From Marinagarivorans sp. UBA5868 (lineage in GTDB: Bacteria > Pseudomonadota > Gammaproteobacteria > Pseudomonadales > Cellvibrionaceae), in contig DJFQ01000111.1 of NCBI GenBank assembly GCA_002432095.1, forward strand, positions 20,967 to 29,476: 8,510 nucleotides of DNA, read 5' to 3'. The position numbers and the translations under genes are program-made. Below the pieces are notes generated by a model that saw only the letters and a list, made by a program, of their open reading frames with translations, searched no databases and was not told the DNA's origin. Shown here piece by piece: positions 1 through 6,339 of this stretch. Each line of letters opens with the position of its first letter. The stretch's first letter is position 1.

Positions 1-393
1 TGCGTCACAGTGGCAATGGACGACATTGATTTTCGCTACCCGGTGGAGGTCGGTGATCTGGTGACACTTGAAGCCTCCGTTCATTTCGTCGGCACTACAT
101 CGATGATAATTGGAATTGAAGTTCACGCCGAAAACACCGTCAAAGGGGAAAGTCATCACACCAACACCAGCTACGTCACCATGGTCGCCCAGGACGAAAA
201 CGGCATTTCGTGTCAGGTTCCACCACTTCTCCTGCAAACCGAAATCGAAATTAGAAATTTCCATGCCGCCGTGGCGCGACGCGACGCGAATAAGTCCTTT
301 CGCAATAAATTGGATACGATGAAAACAGATTTAGAGTTGGATTTAATCGTCCCGCAATTAAAATCTTATCGGTGCGTTATTCAGAGACCATAG
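1..393 (+). CDS. Acyl-CoA thioesterase, hotdog fold (5'-truncated)
   Basis: This is the 3' part of a gene whose start lies left of the window. The frame is open from base 1 and reads Cys-Val-Thr-Val-Ala-Met-Asp-Asp-Ile-Asp-Phe. The segment VEVGDLVTLEASVHFVGTTS, followed shortly by HHTNTSYVTMVA, is the typical central and second strand region of the cytosolic acyl-CoA hydrolase branch of the hotdog (4HBT) thioesterases. Such enzymes cleave fatty acyl-CoA to free acid and CoA in the cytoplasm and usually have about 150-170 residues. The 130 residues seen would therefore lack only a short N-terminal part, which in this family holds the catalytic region, so activity cannot be judged here. A GTG at 10 and an ATG at 16 are in frame, but both fall inside the conserved domain and are unlikely starts. 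The C-terminal tail after about residue 85 is charged and not conserved in a way I recognise. Family assignment is firm; chain-length specificity is unknown. Confidence 0.82.
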   Translation, partial: CVTVAMDDIDFRYPVEVGDLVTLEASVHFVGTTSMIIGIEVHAENTVKGESHHTNTSYVTMVAQDENGISCQVPPLLLQTEIEIRNFHAAVARRDANKSFRNKLDTMKTDLELDLIVPQLKSYRCVIQRP

Positions 394-421
394 TGGCGTA
401 GGGATAATATTGGATGGTCTC
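384..421 (+). repeat. Inverted repeat across the thioesterase stop codon
   Basis: GAGACCAT at 384-391 is perfectly complementary to ATGGTCTC at 414-421, with a 22-base loop. The left arm overlaps the last codons and the first base of the thioesterase stop. No run of T follows the right arm, so it is a weak candidate for a transcription end or an mRNA-stabilising structure rather than a standard terminator. An 8-base match at this spacing could also be chance. Confidence 0.3.
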
Positions 422-838
422 GCCTCAAAACATCGCGTAACAAATCCAGCCTATTTATCTCAGTAAAAAAATTGCGCATATCGTGCAGAAGAAATAGCCT
501 CCATTTAAAATTGAAATTCGCGCCAACCATTAGGCGTATAAAGTTATAGTCAAAATTAACGTATCAAATAACCCGCGCTCGAATAATCATATCTATATTC
601 CCACCGTCACTCATCATTATTTAAATCGGTATTGAGTCGGCAGTACTCCTCGACTAACGTCACAGAATTATGGCCTCAGTTTGCCTTATGCTGAGCGTTC
701 TCACCGGGTTTCGATTCCTGCTTGGGTGCTGATCTGCGTCGCCCACATCAAATGCTCATGCTGACCACAGCGAAAAAGGTCGCAACGTGCTTTTGGCAAA
801 TCAAACCTTCACGTTTAAACACTTAGGAATACGCGAAT
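394..838. other. Intergenic region, no supported gene
   Basis: These 445 bases separate the thioesterase from the dioxygenase gene. The part from about 440 to 640 is AT-rich and rich in stop codons on the + strand. Isolated promoter-like hexamers occur (TTGAAA at 511-516, TATAAA at 537-542, TATAGT at 545-550), but no pair has acceptable spacing. The dioxygenase promoter is probably in this region but I cannot place it. The 3' end holds the ribosome binding site of the dioxygenase gene (AGGA near 825-828). The + frame from 670 gives a 20-residue hydrophobic peptide that ends in TGA; I do not call it a gene. Confidence 0.6.
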
Positions 839-1843
839 ATGACCGACATTAAAAAGTCTGATAAGGAGAACTCGGAATTCACCTCCCGTAGACGCATTGT
901 GAAGGTACTGAGCTCCGCCTTCGTTGCAGCGCCAGTTATGTCCATGCTTGGCTGTGGTGGCAACAATGGCACGGGAAGTTCATCAAGCTCCAGCAGCTCA
1001 TCAAGTTCAAGTTCCAGTAGCTCGTCGAGTTCCAGCTCCAGTAGTTCTTCAAGCTCCAGCAGCTCATCTAGCTCCAGCTCCGGGCAACCCGCCGGGTGGC
1101 TGACAGGCGGCACGGACAGCATGCGCGCGCAATTTCCACCACCCAGCCCTTTTAGTGGAAACGATACTGTTTGCCGTGTGCATCAGGCGATTAACCTGGG
1201 ACCTTGTTACTTCGACCGCACCGACAATGGCGAAGATATTTCTGACGGCCAACCGGGATTGCCAATGGTCTATGCCATTAAAGTAGTTGACGCCAACTGC
1301 AACCCCATCAGCAACGTGGACGTGGAGATCTGGCATACCAACCATAAAGGAGTGTATTCGCTGGATGATAGCCAAGCGACGCGCCGAAGCGGTCAAGGGG
1401 GTCTGCAAGGCGGTGCATTTAACGGCAACAATATTTGCACTGATGCAAGCAAGCCGGATGTTATGGCGGAATCTCGCAGCGGCCGTTGGTTTCGTGGAGT
1501 TCGCACCACAAACGCTGAGGGTATCGCCTATTTTATTTCATGCCTTCCGTCGGCCTATCCGCCGTCGAGCCCTGGGCAACCTGGTCTGCGTTGCACACAC
1601 GTGCATGCGCGATTTGCCCGCGATGGACGGCAACACCTCACAACCCAGTTTTGCTTTGATGAATCACAGCTGGATGAGATTTATGCCGCCCACCCTGAAT
1701 ACGCCAACCCCTCCAACCGCCGCAAAGCCTCAAACGATTTCGAGTTTTCTGGGGTTGATTACAGAAATTACGCCTTCACATCCAGGAAGCAGGCAGATGG
1801 ATCTTTATTGTCTTATATCACCGTGGGAATAAATTTCACTTGA
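839..1843 (+). CDS. Polyserine-linked Tat lipoprotein, intradiol ring-cleavage dioxygenase family
   Basis: This is a predicted exported non-haem Fe(III) dioxygenase of 334 residues. Residues 16-22 (SRRRIVK) fit the Tat motif S-R-R-x-hydrophobic-hydrophobic-K. A hydrophobic stretch follows and ends at Met-Leu-Gly-Cys39, a slightly atypical lipobox, so the mature protein is probably lipid-anchored with Gly next to the Cys. Residues 47-81 are 35 consecutive serines, a flexible linker of the kind found in secreted enzymes of Cellvibrio and Saccharophagus relatives. The catalytic domain is about 105-334. Tyr173 (in HKGVYS), Tyr240 (in LPSAYP), His254 and His256 (in THVHARF) line up with the four iron ligands of catechol 1,2- and protocatechuate 3,4-dioxygenases. 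Several Cys (112, 123, 154, 200, 235, 252) may form disulphides outside the cytoplasm. Tat export would suit a protein that takes its metal before export. AGGA lies about 10 bases before the ATG. The gene stands alone and ends at a hairpin terminator. Aromatic ring cleavage is inferred from the family; the substrate is unknown. Confidence 0.88.
   Translation: MTDIKKSDKENSEFTSRRRIVKVLSSAFVAAPVMSMLGCGGNNGTGSSSSSSSSSSSSSSSSSSSSSSSSSSSSSSSSSSSGQPAGWLTGGTDSMRAQFPPPSPFSGNDTVCRVHQAINLGPCYFDRTDNGEDISDGQPGLPMVYAIKVVDANCNPISNVDVEIWHTNHKGVYSLDDSQATRRSGQGGLQGGAFNGNNICTDASKPDVMAESRSGRWFRGVRTTNAEGIAYFISCLPSAYPPSSPGQPGLRCTHVHARFARDGRQHLTTQFCFDESQLDEIYAAHPEYANPSNRRKASNDFEFSGVDYRNYAFTSRKQADGSLLSYITVGINFT
977..1081 (+). 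repeat. Serine-codon repeat tract encoding the polyserine linker
   Basis: Thirty-five serine codons run without interruption. All six serine codons (AGT, AGC, TCA, TCC, TCG, TCT) are used in mixed order, so this is not a simple triplet expansion. At DNA level a 20-base string is repeated exactly at 983-1002 and 1049-1068, 66 bases apart. The mixed codons suggest that the amino-acid sequence is what is kept, while the direct repeat suggests growth or shrinkage by recombination. The antisense frames across it read as Glu/Leu-rich ORFs and are shadows. Confidence 0.9.
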
Positions 1844-1853
1844 CCCTAATAAT

Positions 1854-1877
1854 GGTCGGCCCTATTTAGGGCCGACC
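1854..1877 (+). terminator. Hairpin terminator after the dioxygenase gene
   Basis: GGTCGGCCC (1854-1862) and GGGCCGACC (1869-1877) form a perfect 9-bp GC-rich stem with a 6-base loop, 10 bases after the stop codon. The following TGTATT is only a weak T tract. The stem lies between convergent genes and could also stop transcription from the minus-strand genes at 1943-2455. Confidence 0.7.
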
Positions 1878-1942
1878 TGTATTAAACAATAATGCTCTTA
1901 CAATAATATCCGCCACCCAAAACAAGCTTCATGCTATTCCCC

Positions 1943-2083
1943 TCAATGAATCGCCTTATAGATAAAATAAACAAATCCAAGCAATAACTCGCCGCTGCTT
2001 CTGCAAAGAATCCCCTTTTCTTCCAACAACCGCATATAGGTCATCGGATCACCAGGAATTACAGCTTCGTCAATCCATTTCAT
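1943..2083 (-). CDS. Possible small protein of 46 residues, unrecognised
   Basis: This short ORF starts with ATG at 2083-2081 and ends at TGA (1945-1943). AGGG sits 7 bases before the ATG, a good ribosome binding site. It begins 21 bases beyond the stop of the lipoprotein gene on the same strand, so the two could be co-transcribed. The product starts MKWIDEAVIPGDP, continues with a charged segment (RLLEEKG, residues 18-24) and ends with a hydrophobic patch at about residues 33-42 (LLLGFVYFIY), too short for a confident membrane helix. I do not recognise a family. It could be a real small protein, the start of a lost longer gene, or chance. The ribosome binding site and position support it; no homology evidence is available. 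Confidence 0.4.
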   Translation of the reverse strand: MKWIDEAVIPGDPMTYMRLLEEKGILCRSSGELLLGFVYFIYKAIH

Positions 2084-2104
2084 GCAATCACCCTAAGTTC
2101 TTAT

Positions 2105-2455
2105 CTACTCGGGTGTGAGGTAAATATCGACGCTAGTCGTGTACTCTGGGCTGTCCCAGCAACCCGACCGCCAGGTTTGGTTTTCCACCATATTGAGCGT
2201 TTCTGTTGCATAGCCCGGCAGGTTGACGGTGATGTCTGCGGCCTCGCCATCCTCTGAATAATCAAAGCTGATTTCGCAATTTTCCAGACCGGGATTGCTC
2301 GACAGCCCTTCGGAACACATTAGCTCGCCGGTGGCAATATCATAGACGTTGACTTCATATATCGGGATAAAGATGGGCGGGCAGCCTCCCCCGCTACCGC
2401 CGCAGCCGCTAAATAGAAGACTCGCAACCACTATGGAACAGAATTTTGAGTTCAT
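2105..2455 (-). CDS. Small lipoprotein with a predicted beta-sandwich domain
   Basis: The 116-residue product has a classical lipoprotein signal: Lys4, a hydrophobic core and the lipobox Phe-Ser-Gly-Cys18. Gly follows the Cys, which suits outer-membrane sorting. After a Gly-rich spacer, the segment from about residue 33 (YEVNVYDIATGELMC) to the C-terminus (VDIYLTP), with LPGY at 79-82, looks like the short beta-sandwich fold of carboxypeptidase regulatory or transthyretin-like domains. That is my reading of the pattern and not a firm match. The mature part has four Cys besides the lipidated one (25, 47, 60, 99), enough for two disulphides in the periplasm. AGGGA about 7 bases before the ATG supports the start. 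It diverges from the response regulator gene and may share a control region with it. Function unknown. Confidence 0.75.
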   Translation of the reverse strand: MNSKFCSIVVASLLFSGCGGSGGGCPPIFIPIYEVNVYDIATGELMCSEGLSSNPGLENCEISFDYSEDGEAADITVNLPGYATETLNMVENQTWRSGCWDSPEYTTSVDIYLTPE

Positions 2456-2822
2456 GTTTGATTCCCTTTCGTTGTCGGTATTGCGAGCCTAATAGGTTTG
2501 CGCGAAGCAGTCTGAGGGCTGTGTCTCATGAAATAACCAACGTTCAATGCAAGACATTGGGATGAGGGAGATCGACGGATTGAATCAACCGGCGGTACGA
2601 AATTAAACTGATCTCACTACAATCTATCGGCAACTCGCAATTCCGACTTGTAACGTTAGAAAAATAAAAATGTTATGAATTCGTGATATTTCTTTAAGCT
2701 AATCAGCATAGAATCCACTGATAGTCGTTGCATCTTGGTAGTGCTAATACGGTGACAAATCACCCGAGGCCAGCGCGATAGGTAGCGGGGTAGCGTTAAT
2801 CCGTCGCACTCAGGATAATCTT
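2456..2822. other. Divergent control region between lipoprotein and response regulator
   Basis: These 367 bases lie between two genes that point away from each other, so at least two promoters are expected here. I see no gene. AT-rich sequence at about 2640-2700 includes one possible promoter. GGTAGCG occurs twice at 2781-2787 and 2789-2795 in the regulator leader, a short tandem repeat of unknown meaning. AGGA at about 2811-2814 is the ribosome binding site of the regulator gene. No promoter for the minus-strand lipoprotein could be placed. Confidence 0.55.
2648..2676 (+). promoter_or_regulatory. Possible sigma-70 promoter of the two-component operon
   Basis: TTGTAA (2648-2653) and TGTTAT (2671-2676) are separated by 17 bases, and each matches the consensus at four of six positions. 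The sequence around it is AT-rich. It would give a 5' leader of about 140 bases before the regulator gene. The match is weak and rests on spacing and composition only. Confidence 0.3.
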
Positions 2823-3596
2823 ATGCCCCATTCTCTTAAATTGGCCCATGTCAACCAGACTCCTTGTCAAACAAAGGAGCGGCGGCGTTTTCTTGTCGTG
2901 GAAGATGAGCACGACCTCGCCGATTTGATAAGCATGCACCTTTCCAATTTGGATGCAACTGTCAATCAATGTCACCGTGGCGATGACGCATTGGCATTAG
3001 CATTGAAGCAGCATTGGGATTTGATTGTGCTGGACCTTTCGTTACCCGCCATTGACGGTTTGGATATTTGCCGTGAATTACGGGGCAAGGGATTGGCCAC
3101 ACCAATATTGATGCTAACCTCCCGGTCGACAGAGCTCGACCGGGTGCTGGGTTTGGAACTCGGCGCTGATGATTACTTGTGCAAACCTTTTAGCACTCTC
3201 GAATTCAAAGCGCGCGTCAAAGCACTGCTGCGTCGTTCGGCACTACACCAAATACAGCCTGAAAGCAGCGACATCGACTGCCGCATCAATGAACTCTATG
3301 TGAACCGGATCAATCGCAAAGTTATCGTCGCTGGCGCACCCGTAGATCTGACGGCCAAAGAATTCGACCTCTTGTGGCATTTCGTCAGCCGACCAGGTCA
3401 GGTATTTCGCCGCAGCGAGTTATTGGACGCGGTATGGGGCTACGGCCACGACGGTTACGAGCACACGGTCAACAGTCATATCAACCGTTTGCGAGCCAAA
3501 ATTGAACATAATCCTAGCCAACCAAAATATTTATTGACTGTCTGGGGTGTCGGCTACAAGTTTGCCGAGCACAGCTCGTTTTGCGCGCCGGCATGA
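2823..3596 (+). CDS. OmpR/PhoB-family response regulator
   Basis: This is a 257-residue DNA-binding response regulator acting in the cytoplasm with the kinase encoded directly behind it. The receiver domain spans about residues 22-138: acidic pocket Glu27/Asp28, phospho-acceptor Asp71 in LIVLDLSLP, Thr99 and Lys121 in the CKPF motif. The winged-helix effector domain spans about 155-248, with LTAKEFDLL (176-184), the recognition region around HTVNSHINRLRAKIE and the closing GVGYKF hairpin. All key phosphorylation residues are present, so it should be a normal phospho-regulated factor. A 21-residue N-terminal extension precedes the receiver. I kept ATG 2823 because AGGA lies 8 bases upstream and no other Met occurs before the domain. 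The stop codon overlaps the kinase start (ATGA). The family is certain; no specific name is justified because target genes and signal are unknown. Confidence 0.95.
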   Translation: MPHSLKLAHVNQTPCQTKERRRFLVVEDEHDLADLISMHLSNLDATVNQCHRGDDALALALKQHWDLIVLDLSLPAIDGLDICRELRGKGLATPILMLTSRSTELDRVLGLELGADDYLCKPFSTLEFKARVKALLRRSALHQIQPESSDIDCRINELYVNRINRKVIVAGAPVDLTAKEFDLLWHFVSRPGQVFRRSELLDAVWGYGHDGYEHTVNSHINRLRAKIEHNPSQPKYLLTVWGVGYKFAEHSSFCAPA

Positions 3597-5098
3597 TTAA
3601 GCTTGGCAGTCTTTACTCGCGGCTTACGGTGGTAATGATCGTCCTGTTTATCGCCATCGGCCTCGCCTATCTGGCGCTTGTATTTTGGAGCAACCAACGT
3701 TACTACCAGGAGACTACCCAGAACTTAAATAAAAGTCTGGCTATGTATATAGCTGGCCGCGCGCCGTTAATCCACGATGGGGAGGTTAACGAGCCGGCAA
3801 TGAAAGAACTCGCGGAGCTGGTAATGGTGGTCAATCCCATTGTTGAAGTTTACCTGGTGGACACCAGCGGCCAAATCTTGACCCACGCACTTCCCGCAGA
3901 AGAAATTGTGCGGTCTCGGATTGACCTGGACCCAGTGCACGACTTGCTCAACCAACAGCGCCCGCTGCCCGTAACCGGCACAGACCCACGCTCGATAAAT
4001 GGAAAAAAAGTTTTCTCGGCTTGGCCAATCGAAGATCACGACCAAATAGCAGGTTACCTTTATGTGGTACTTGAAGGCGCCACCTATCAATCATTACGAG
4101 ACTCTTTGCAAGGCAGTTACGCACTGCAGTTGAGCTTGGCCGGCTTGGTCGCCATTGTATTTTTCGCCGCACTCAGCGCACTTATTATTTTTGCATTTAT
4201 GACCCGGCCGCTGCGACGACTGGCCCAGGATATGGAGCACTTTCAAAGCACGGAACTACAAACGCCGAAACCAGTGCCGCTGAGCGGCAATGAAATCCAT
4301 TTTCTGCGAAATACCTTTGATGCGATGAAAAGCCGCATTCGAGATCAAATGACCAAGCTTGAAGAAACGGATCGGGTAAGGCGTGAGCTGATTTCAAATG
4401 TGTCACACGATTTGCGAACTCCCTTGGCTTCCATGCAAGGGTATTTAGAAACCCTCACTCTGAAATCCAATAAAATTGACGACCAGCAACAACATCGTTA
4501 TCTCGAAATTGCCCATAAACACTGCCTGCGTCTTACGCAGCTCGTCCAGGAATTGTTCGAGCTGAGCAAGCTTGATGCCGGACGCACACAACCACATATG
4601 GAAAACTTTTCTCTAGCTGAATTACTTCAGGACGTATCACAAAAATTTTCTTTAAGAGCGCAGGAGAAGCAGGTACAACTTGAAGTTATGCCCGTTAATG
4701 ATTTATGTACAGTCCAAGCCGACATTGCTTTGATTGAACGGGTAATCGAAAATCTCATTGACAATGCCATCCACTACACGCCCACGGGCGGCTCTATTCA
4801 AATGACCTTAAAGCGGCATAGAGAAACCATCGAAGTTCAGGTAATGGATACGGGTACTGGCGTCCCCGCCGATGAGCTGCCCCGCATCTTTGAACGTTAC
4901 TACCGTGCGCGCAAACACAAAGACCCCGCCTTTGGCCACGCGGGTACCGGCCTAGGACTTGCCATCGTTAAGCGCATTCTTGATCTCCATCAATGCCGCA
5001 TTGAAGTCATCTCCGAACTGGGCGCTGGCACCTGTTTTCAATTTTCATTGCCCAGCCAAGACGCTCTCCCATCGCGAGCCAAACGAGATTCCGCGTGA
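3593..5098 (+). CDS. Membrane sensor histidine kinase
   Basis: The product is a 501-residue inner-membrane kinase, partner of the regulator before it. TM1 is about residues 13-32 and TM2 about 179-203; the 145 residues between them form a periplasmic sensor domain with no fold I can name. HAMP follows (about 204-256, starting TRPLRRLAQDM), then the HisKA domain with phospho-acceptor His272 in SHDLRTPLASM, then the ATPase domain with N box (NLIDNAIHYT, Asn387/Asn391), G1 (DTGTG, Asp419) and G2 (GTGLGLAIV, Gly451-Gly455). All boxes are intact. I chose ATG 3593, which overlaps the regulator stop as ATGA, because this overlap is typical of regulator-kinase pairs. A TTG at 3581 would add only four residues. 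There is no clear ribosome binding site, so translation is probably coupled to the upstream gene. The signal sensed is unknown. Confidence 0.95.
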   Translation: MIKLGSLYSRLTVVMIVLFIAIGLAYLALVFWSNQRYYQETTQNLNKSLAMYIAGRAPLIHDGEVNEPAMKELAELVMVVNPIVEVYLVDTSGQILTHALPAEEIVRSRIDLDPVHDLLNQQRPLPVTGTDPRSINGKKVFSAWPIEDHDQIAGYLYVVLEGATYQSLRDSLQGSYALQLSLAGLVAIVFFAALSALIIFAFMTRPLRRLAQDMEHFQSTELQTPKPVPLSGNEIHFLRNTFDAMKSRIRDQMTKLEETDRVRRELISNVSHDLRTPLASMQGYLETLTLKSNKIDDQQQHRYLEIAHKHCLRLTQLVQELFELSKLDAGRTQPHMENFSLAELLQDVSQKFSLRAQEKQVQLEVMPVNDLCTVQADIALIERVIENLIDNAIHYTPTGGSIQMTLKRHRETIEVQVMDTGTGVPADELPRIFERYYRARKHKDPAFGHAGTGLGLAIVKRILDLHQCRIEVISELGAGTCFQFSLPSQDALPSRAKRDSA

Positions 5099-5198
5099 TT
5101 TTTTCGTGATAGAAATATTTCCCCCCTGTGAAGGTTTCCTCGCAGTTTTTTGCAATCATTTTCTGCGCGACACAATTCACCTCTTATAAATCAGAAAC

Positions 5199-5204
5199 AG
5201 GAGA
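5199..5204 (+). promoter_or_regulatory. Ribosome binding site that fixes the start of the duplicated lipoprotein
   Basis: AGGAGA lies 5 bases before ATG 5210. The same frame is open back to an ATG at 5150, but that start has no comparable site and would put 20 polar residues in front of the signal peptide. Confidence 0.8.
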
Positions 5205-5209
5205 GAAAC

Positions 5210-6163
5210 ATGATTAATCCACGACTAGCGTCAGTCGCCTTTGCGCTTACTTGTATATTCTCGCTCGCGGCGTGCGGCAGCAGCGATAATAACCACAATC
5301 CCATGATGCCAGTGGACCCTGAAACCGCCCCTAGGGCAGTAATTGACCGTTTTAGCGATCAAGCTGGCACTCTGTTCGTCCGCACCCCGAGCAACGGACT
5401 GCCTGCTGCGAACGAGGCCATCGCCTTTGATGAAGGTCCCTTCATTACCAAAGGATTGGGGCCGGGTGGCGAGTTGGTGGAGTACTACAATTTCGATGTA
5501 ATGCCGACTGAACCAGCCCCTATTTTTGTCTTGTTTCGCGAAGGAGAGGATGCTCCTGTAGCGGGTCAGCTCAACATCGTTGATGTCATTCCTGGTGATC
5601 CTGGTTACAACGATTTTTGGCACGTACAACGAGTCACTGTACCGGCGAATTATGTTGCCAACACCCTCACCAGTCTCAACGAAATTATGGCCATGGCTTA
5701 CGAGATAGTCCCCACCAATATTCTCGTAAATTGTCCTATTGTTCCCGCCGGTTCAACGGCCGAAAAACGTTACATCGATGAAGATAATGGCTTGGTTGAA
5801 GGTTGGTACGAAGGCACCGTGGTCAGTTATTTCAATTTCAGCGAAAAGATGTTAACCACCGACCCTGTCAACGCCGAAGTTCCTTTGTCGCCAATATACG
5901 TGACATTTAACATCAACCCTGACCAGGAAGGCGGCGGGCCATCTTCGGGCTTTGTAACTGAAATGGATTCAGATCAGACGCATAACGTGGTAGCGACCTT
6001 GCCGGAGGACGCGGCTTATTCACCGCTATGGCTGGTCAGCGTCTATGACAATATGGACTTCGATACGGTATCTGACTGGACTTCCGCAACTGCAGCAAGT
6101 CTTCTAGGAAGTGGTGTAGCAACGCCAAACTGCCCGATTGTAAGCGTACAAACGGGAGACTGA
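5210..6163 (+). CDS. Unrecognised lipoprotein made of two divergent repeats
   Basis: The 317-residue product has a lipoprotein signal ending at Leu-Ala-Ala-Cys22, with Gly23 next. I recognise no family with confidence. Two related halves can be seen. Half one (about 74-178) has VEYYNFDV, then PAPIFVLF, then GYNDFWHVQRV, then NCPIV. Half two (about 189-311) has VSYFNFSE, then LSPIYVTF, then AYSPLWLVSVY, then NCPIV. The order is the same in both and each half closes with an identical Asn-Cys-Pro-Ile-Val. Alternating hydrophobic residues suggest beta-rich domains, and the two remaining mature Cys (175, 308) sit at the equivalent place in each half. The long acidic, aromatic-rich stretches suit a binding protein at the cell surface or in the periplasm. 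It lies 111 bases behind the kinase on the same strand and may belong to its operon or be its target. The start is set by a strong ribosome binding site. Function unknown. Confidence 0.85.
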   Translation: MINPRLASVAFALTCIFSLAACGSSDNNHNPMMPVDPETAPRAVIDRFSDQAGTLFVRTPSNGLPAANEAIAFDEGPFITKGLGPGGELVEYYNFDVMPTEPAPIFVLFREGEDAPVAGQLNIVDVIPGDPGYNDFWHVQRVTVPANYVANTLTSLNEIMAMAYEIVPTNILVNCPIVPAGSTAEKRYIDEDNGLVEGWYEGTVVSYFNFSEKMLTTDPVNAEVPLSPIYVTFNINPDQEGGGPSSGFVTEMDSDQTHNVVATLPEDAAYSPLWLVSVYDNMDFDTVSDWTSATAASLLGSGVATPNCPIVSVQTGD

Positions 6164-6182
6164 CACAACGCCTACCGTGCCT

Positions 6183-6229
6183 GGGATCCTCAGTATTTCA
6201 GCCTAAAAGGAATTAAATCTGAGGATCCC
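6183..6229 (+). terminator. Long inverted repeat between convergent genes, possible terminator
   Basis: GGGATCCTCAG (6183-6193) and CTGAGGATCCC (6219-6229) are perfectly complementary over 11 bp. Past one unpaired T (6194), ATTT (6195-6198) pairs with AAAT (6215-6218), giving about 15 bp in all around a 16-base loop. It starts 19 bases after the lipoprotein stop and lies before the convergent reductase gene. No T tract follows on the + strand, so it may end transcription in a factor-assisted way, protect the mRNA 3' end, or be a protein site. Confidence 0.5.
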
Positions 6230-6339
6230 CCTCCACTTCAGTCATCAGCATATTTATTGAAGCAAGGAGCTTACATTCCTGAATTCGATACCTTTAACTT
6301 CTTGCTGTGATTGACTTTGCAGGAAGTTATTTTTGTAGT

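Noticed and set aside
700..735. A tRNA T-arm-like string (TTCGATT flanked by GGG and CCTG).
   Set aside because: The arms pair poorly and no matching acceptor, D or anticodon arms are present at the right distances.
793..819. TTGGCA and TTTAAA as a dioxygenase promoter.
   Set aside because: The spacer is 15 bases, and transcription would start at or after the ribosome binding site.
670..852. A + frame giving a 20-residue hydrophobic peptide, then TGA, then 39 further open codons into the start of the dioxygenase gene; could be a broken lipoprotein gene or a recoded TGA.
   Set aside because: There is no ribosome binding site before 670, no selenocysteine insertion structure that I can see after the TGA, and no recognisable family. 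One stop in about 60 codons is unremarkable.
823..1122. Minus-strand ORF rich in Glu, Leu and Asp opposite the serine tract.
   Set aside because: It is the antisense of serine codons. The plus frame encodes a full enzyme with conserved catalytic residues.
5099..5209. T-rich stretch after the kinase stop as a terminator, and TATAAA at 5185-5190 as a promoter for the lipoprotein gene.
   Set aside because: No hairpin precedes the T run. The TATAAA would start transcription almost at the ribosome binding site and lacks a -35 element.
5150..5209. Longer start (ATG 5150) for the duplicated lipoprotein.
   Set aside because: It would place 20 polar residues before the signal peptide, and the strong AGGAGA site lies just before ATG 5210.
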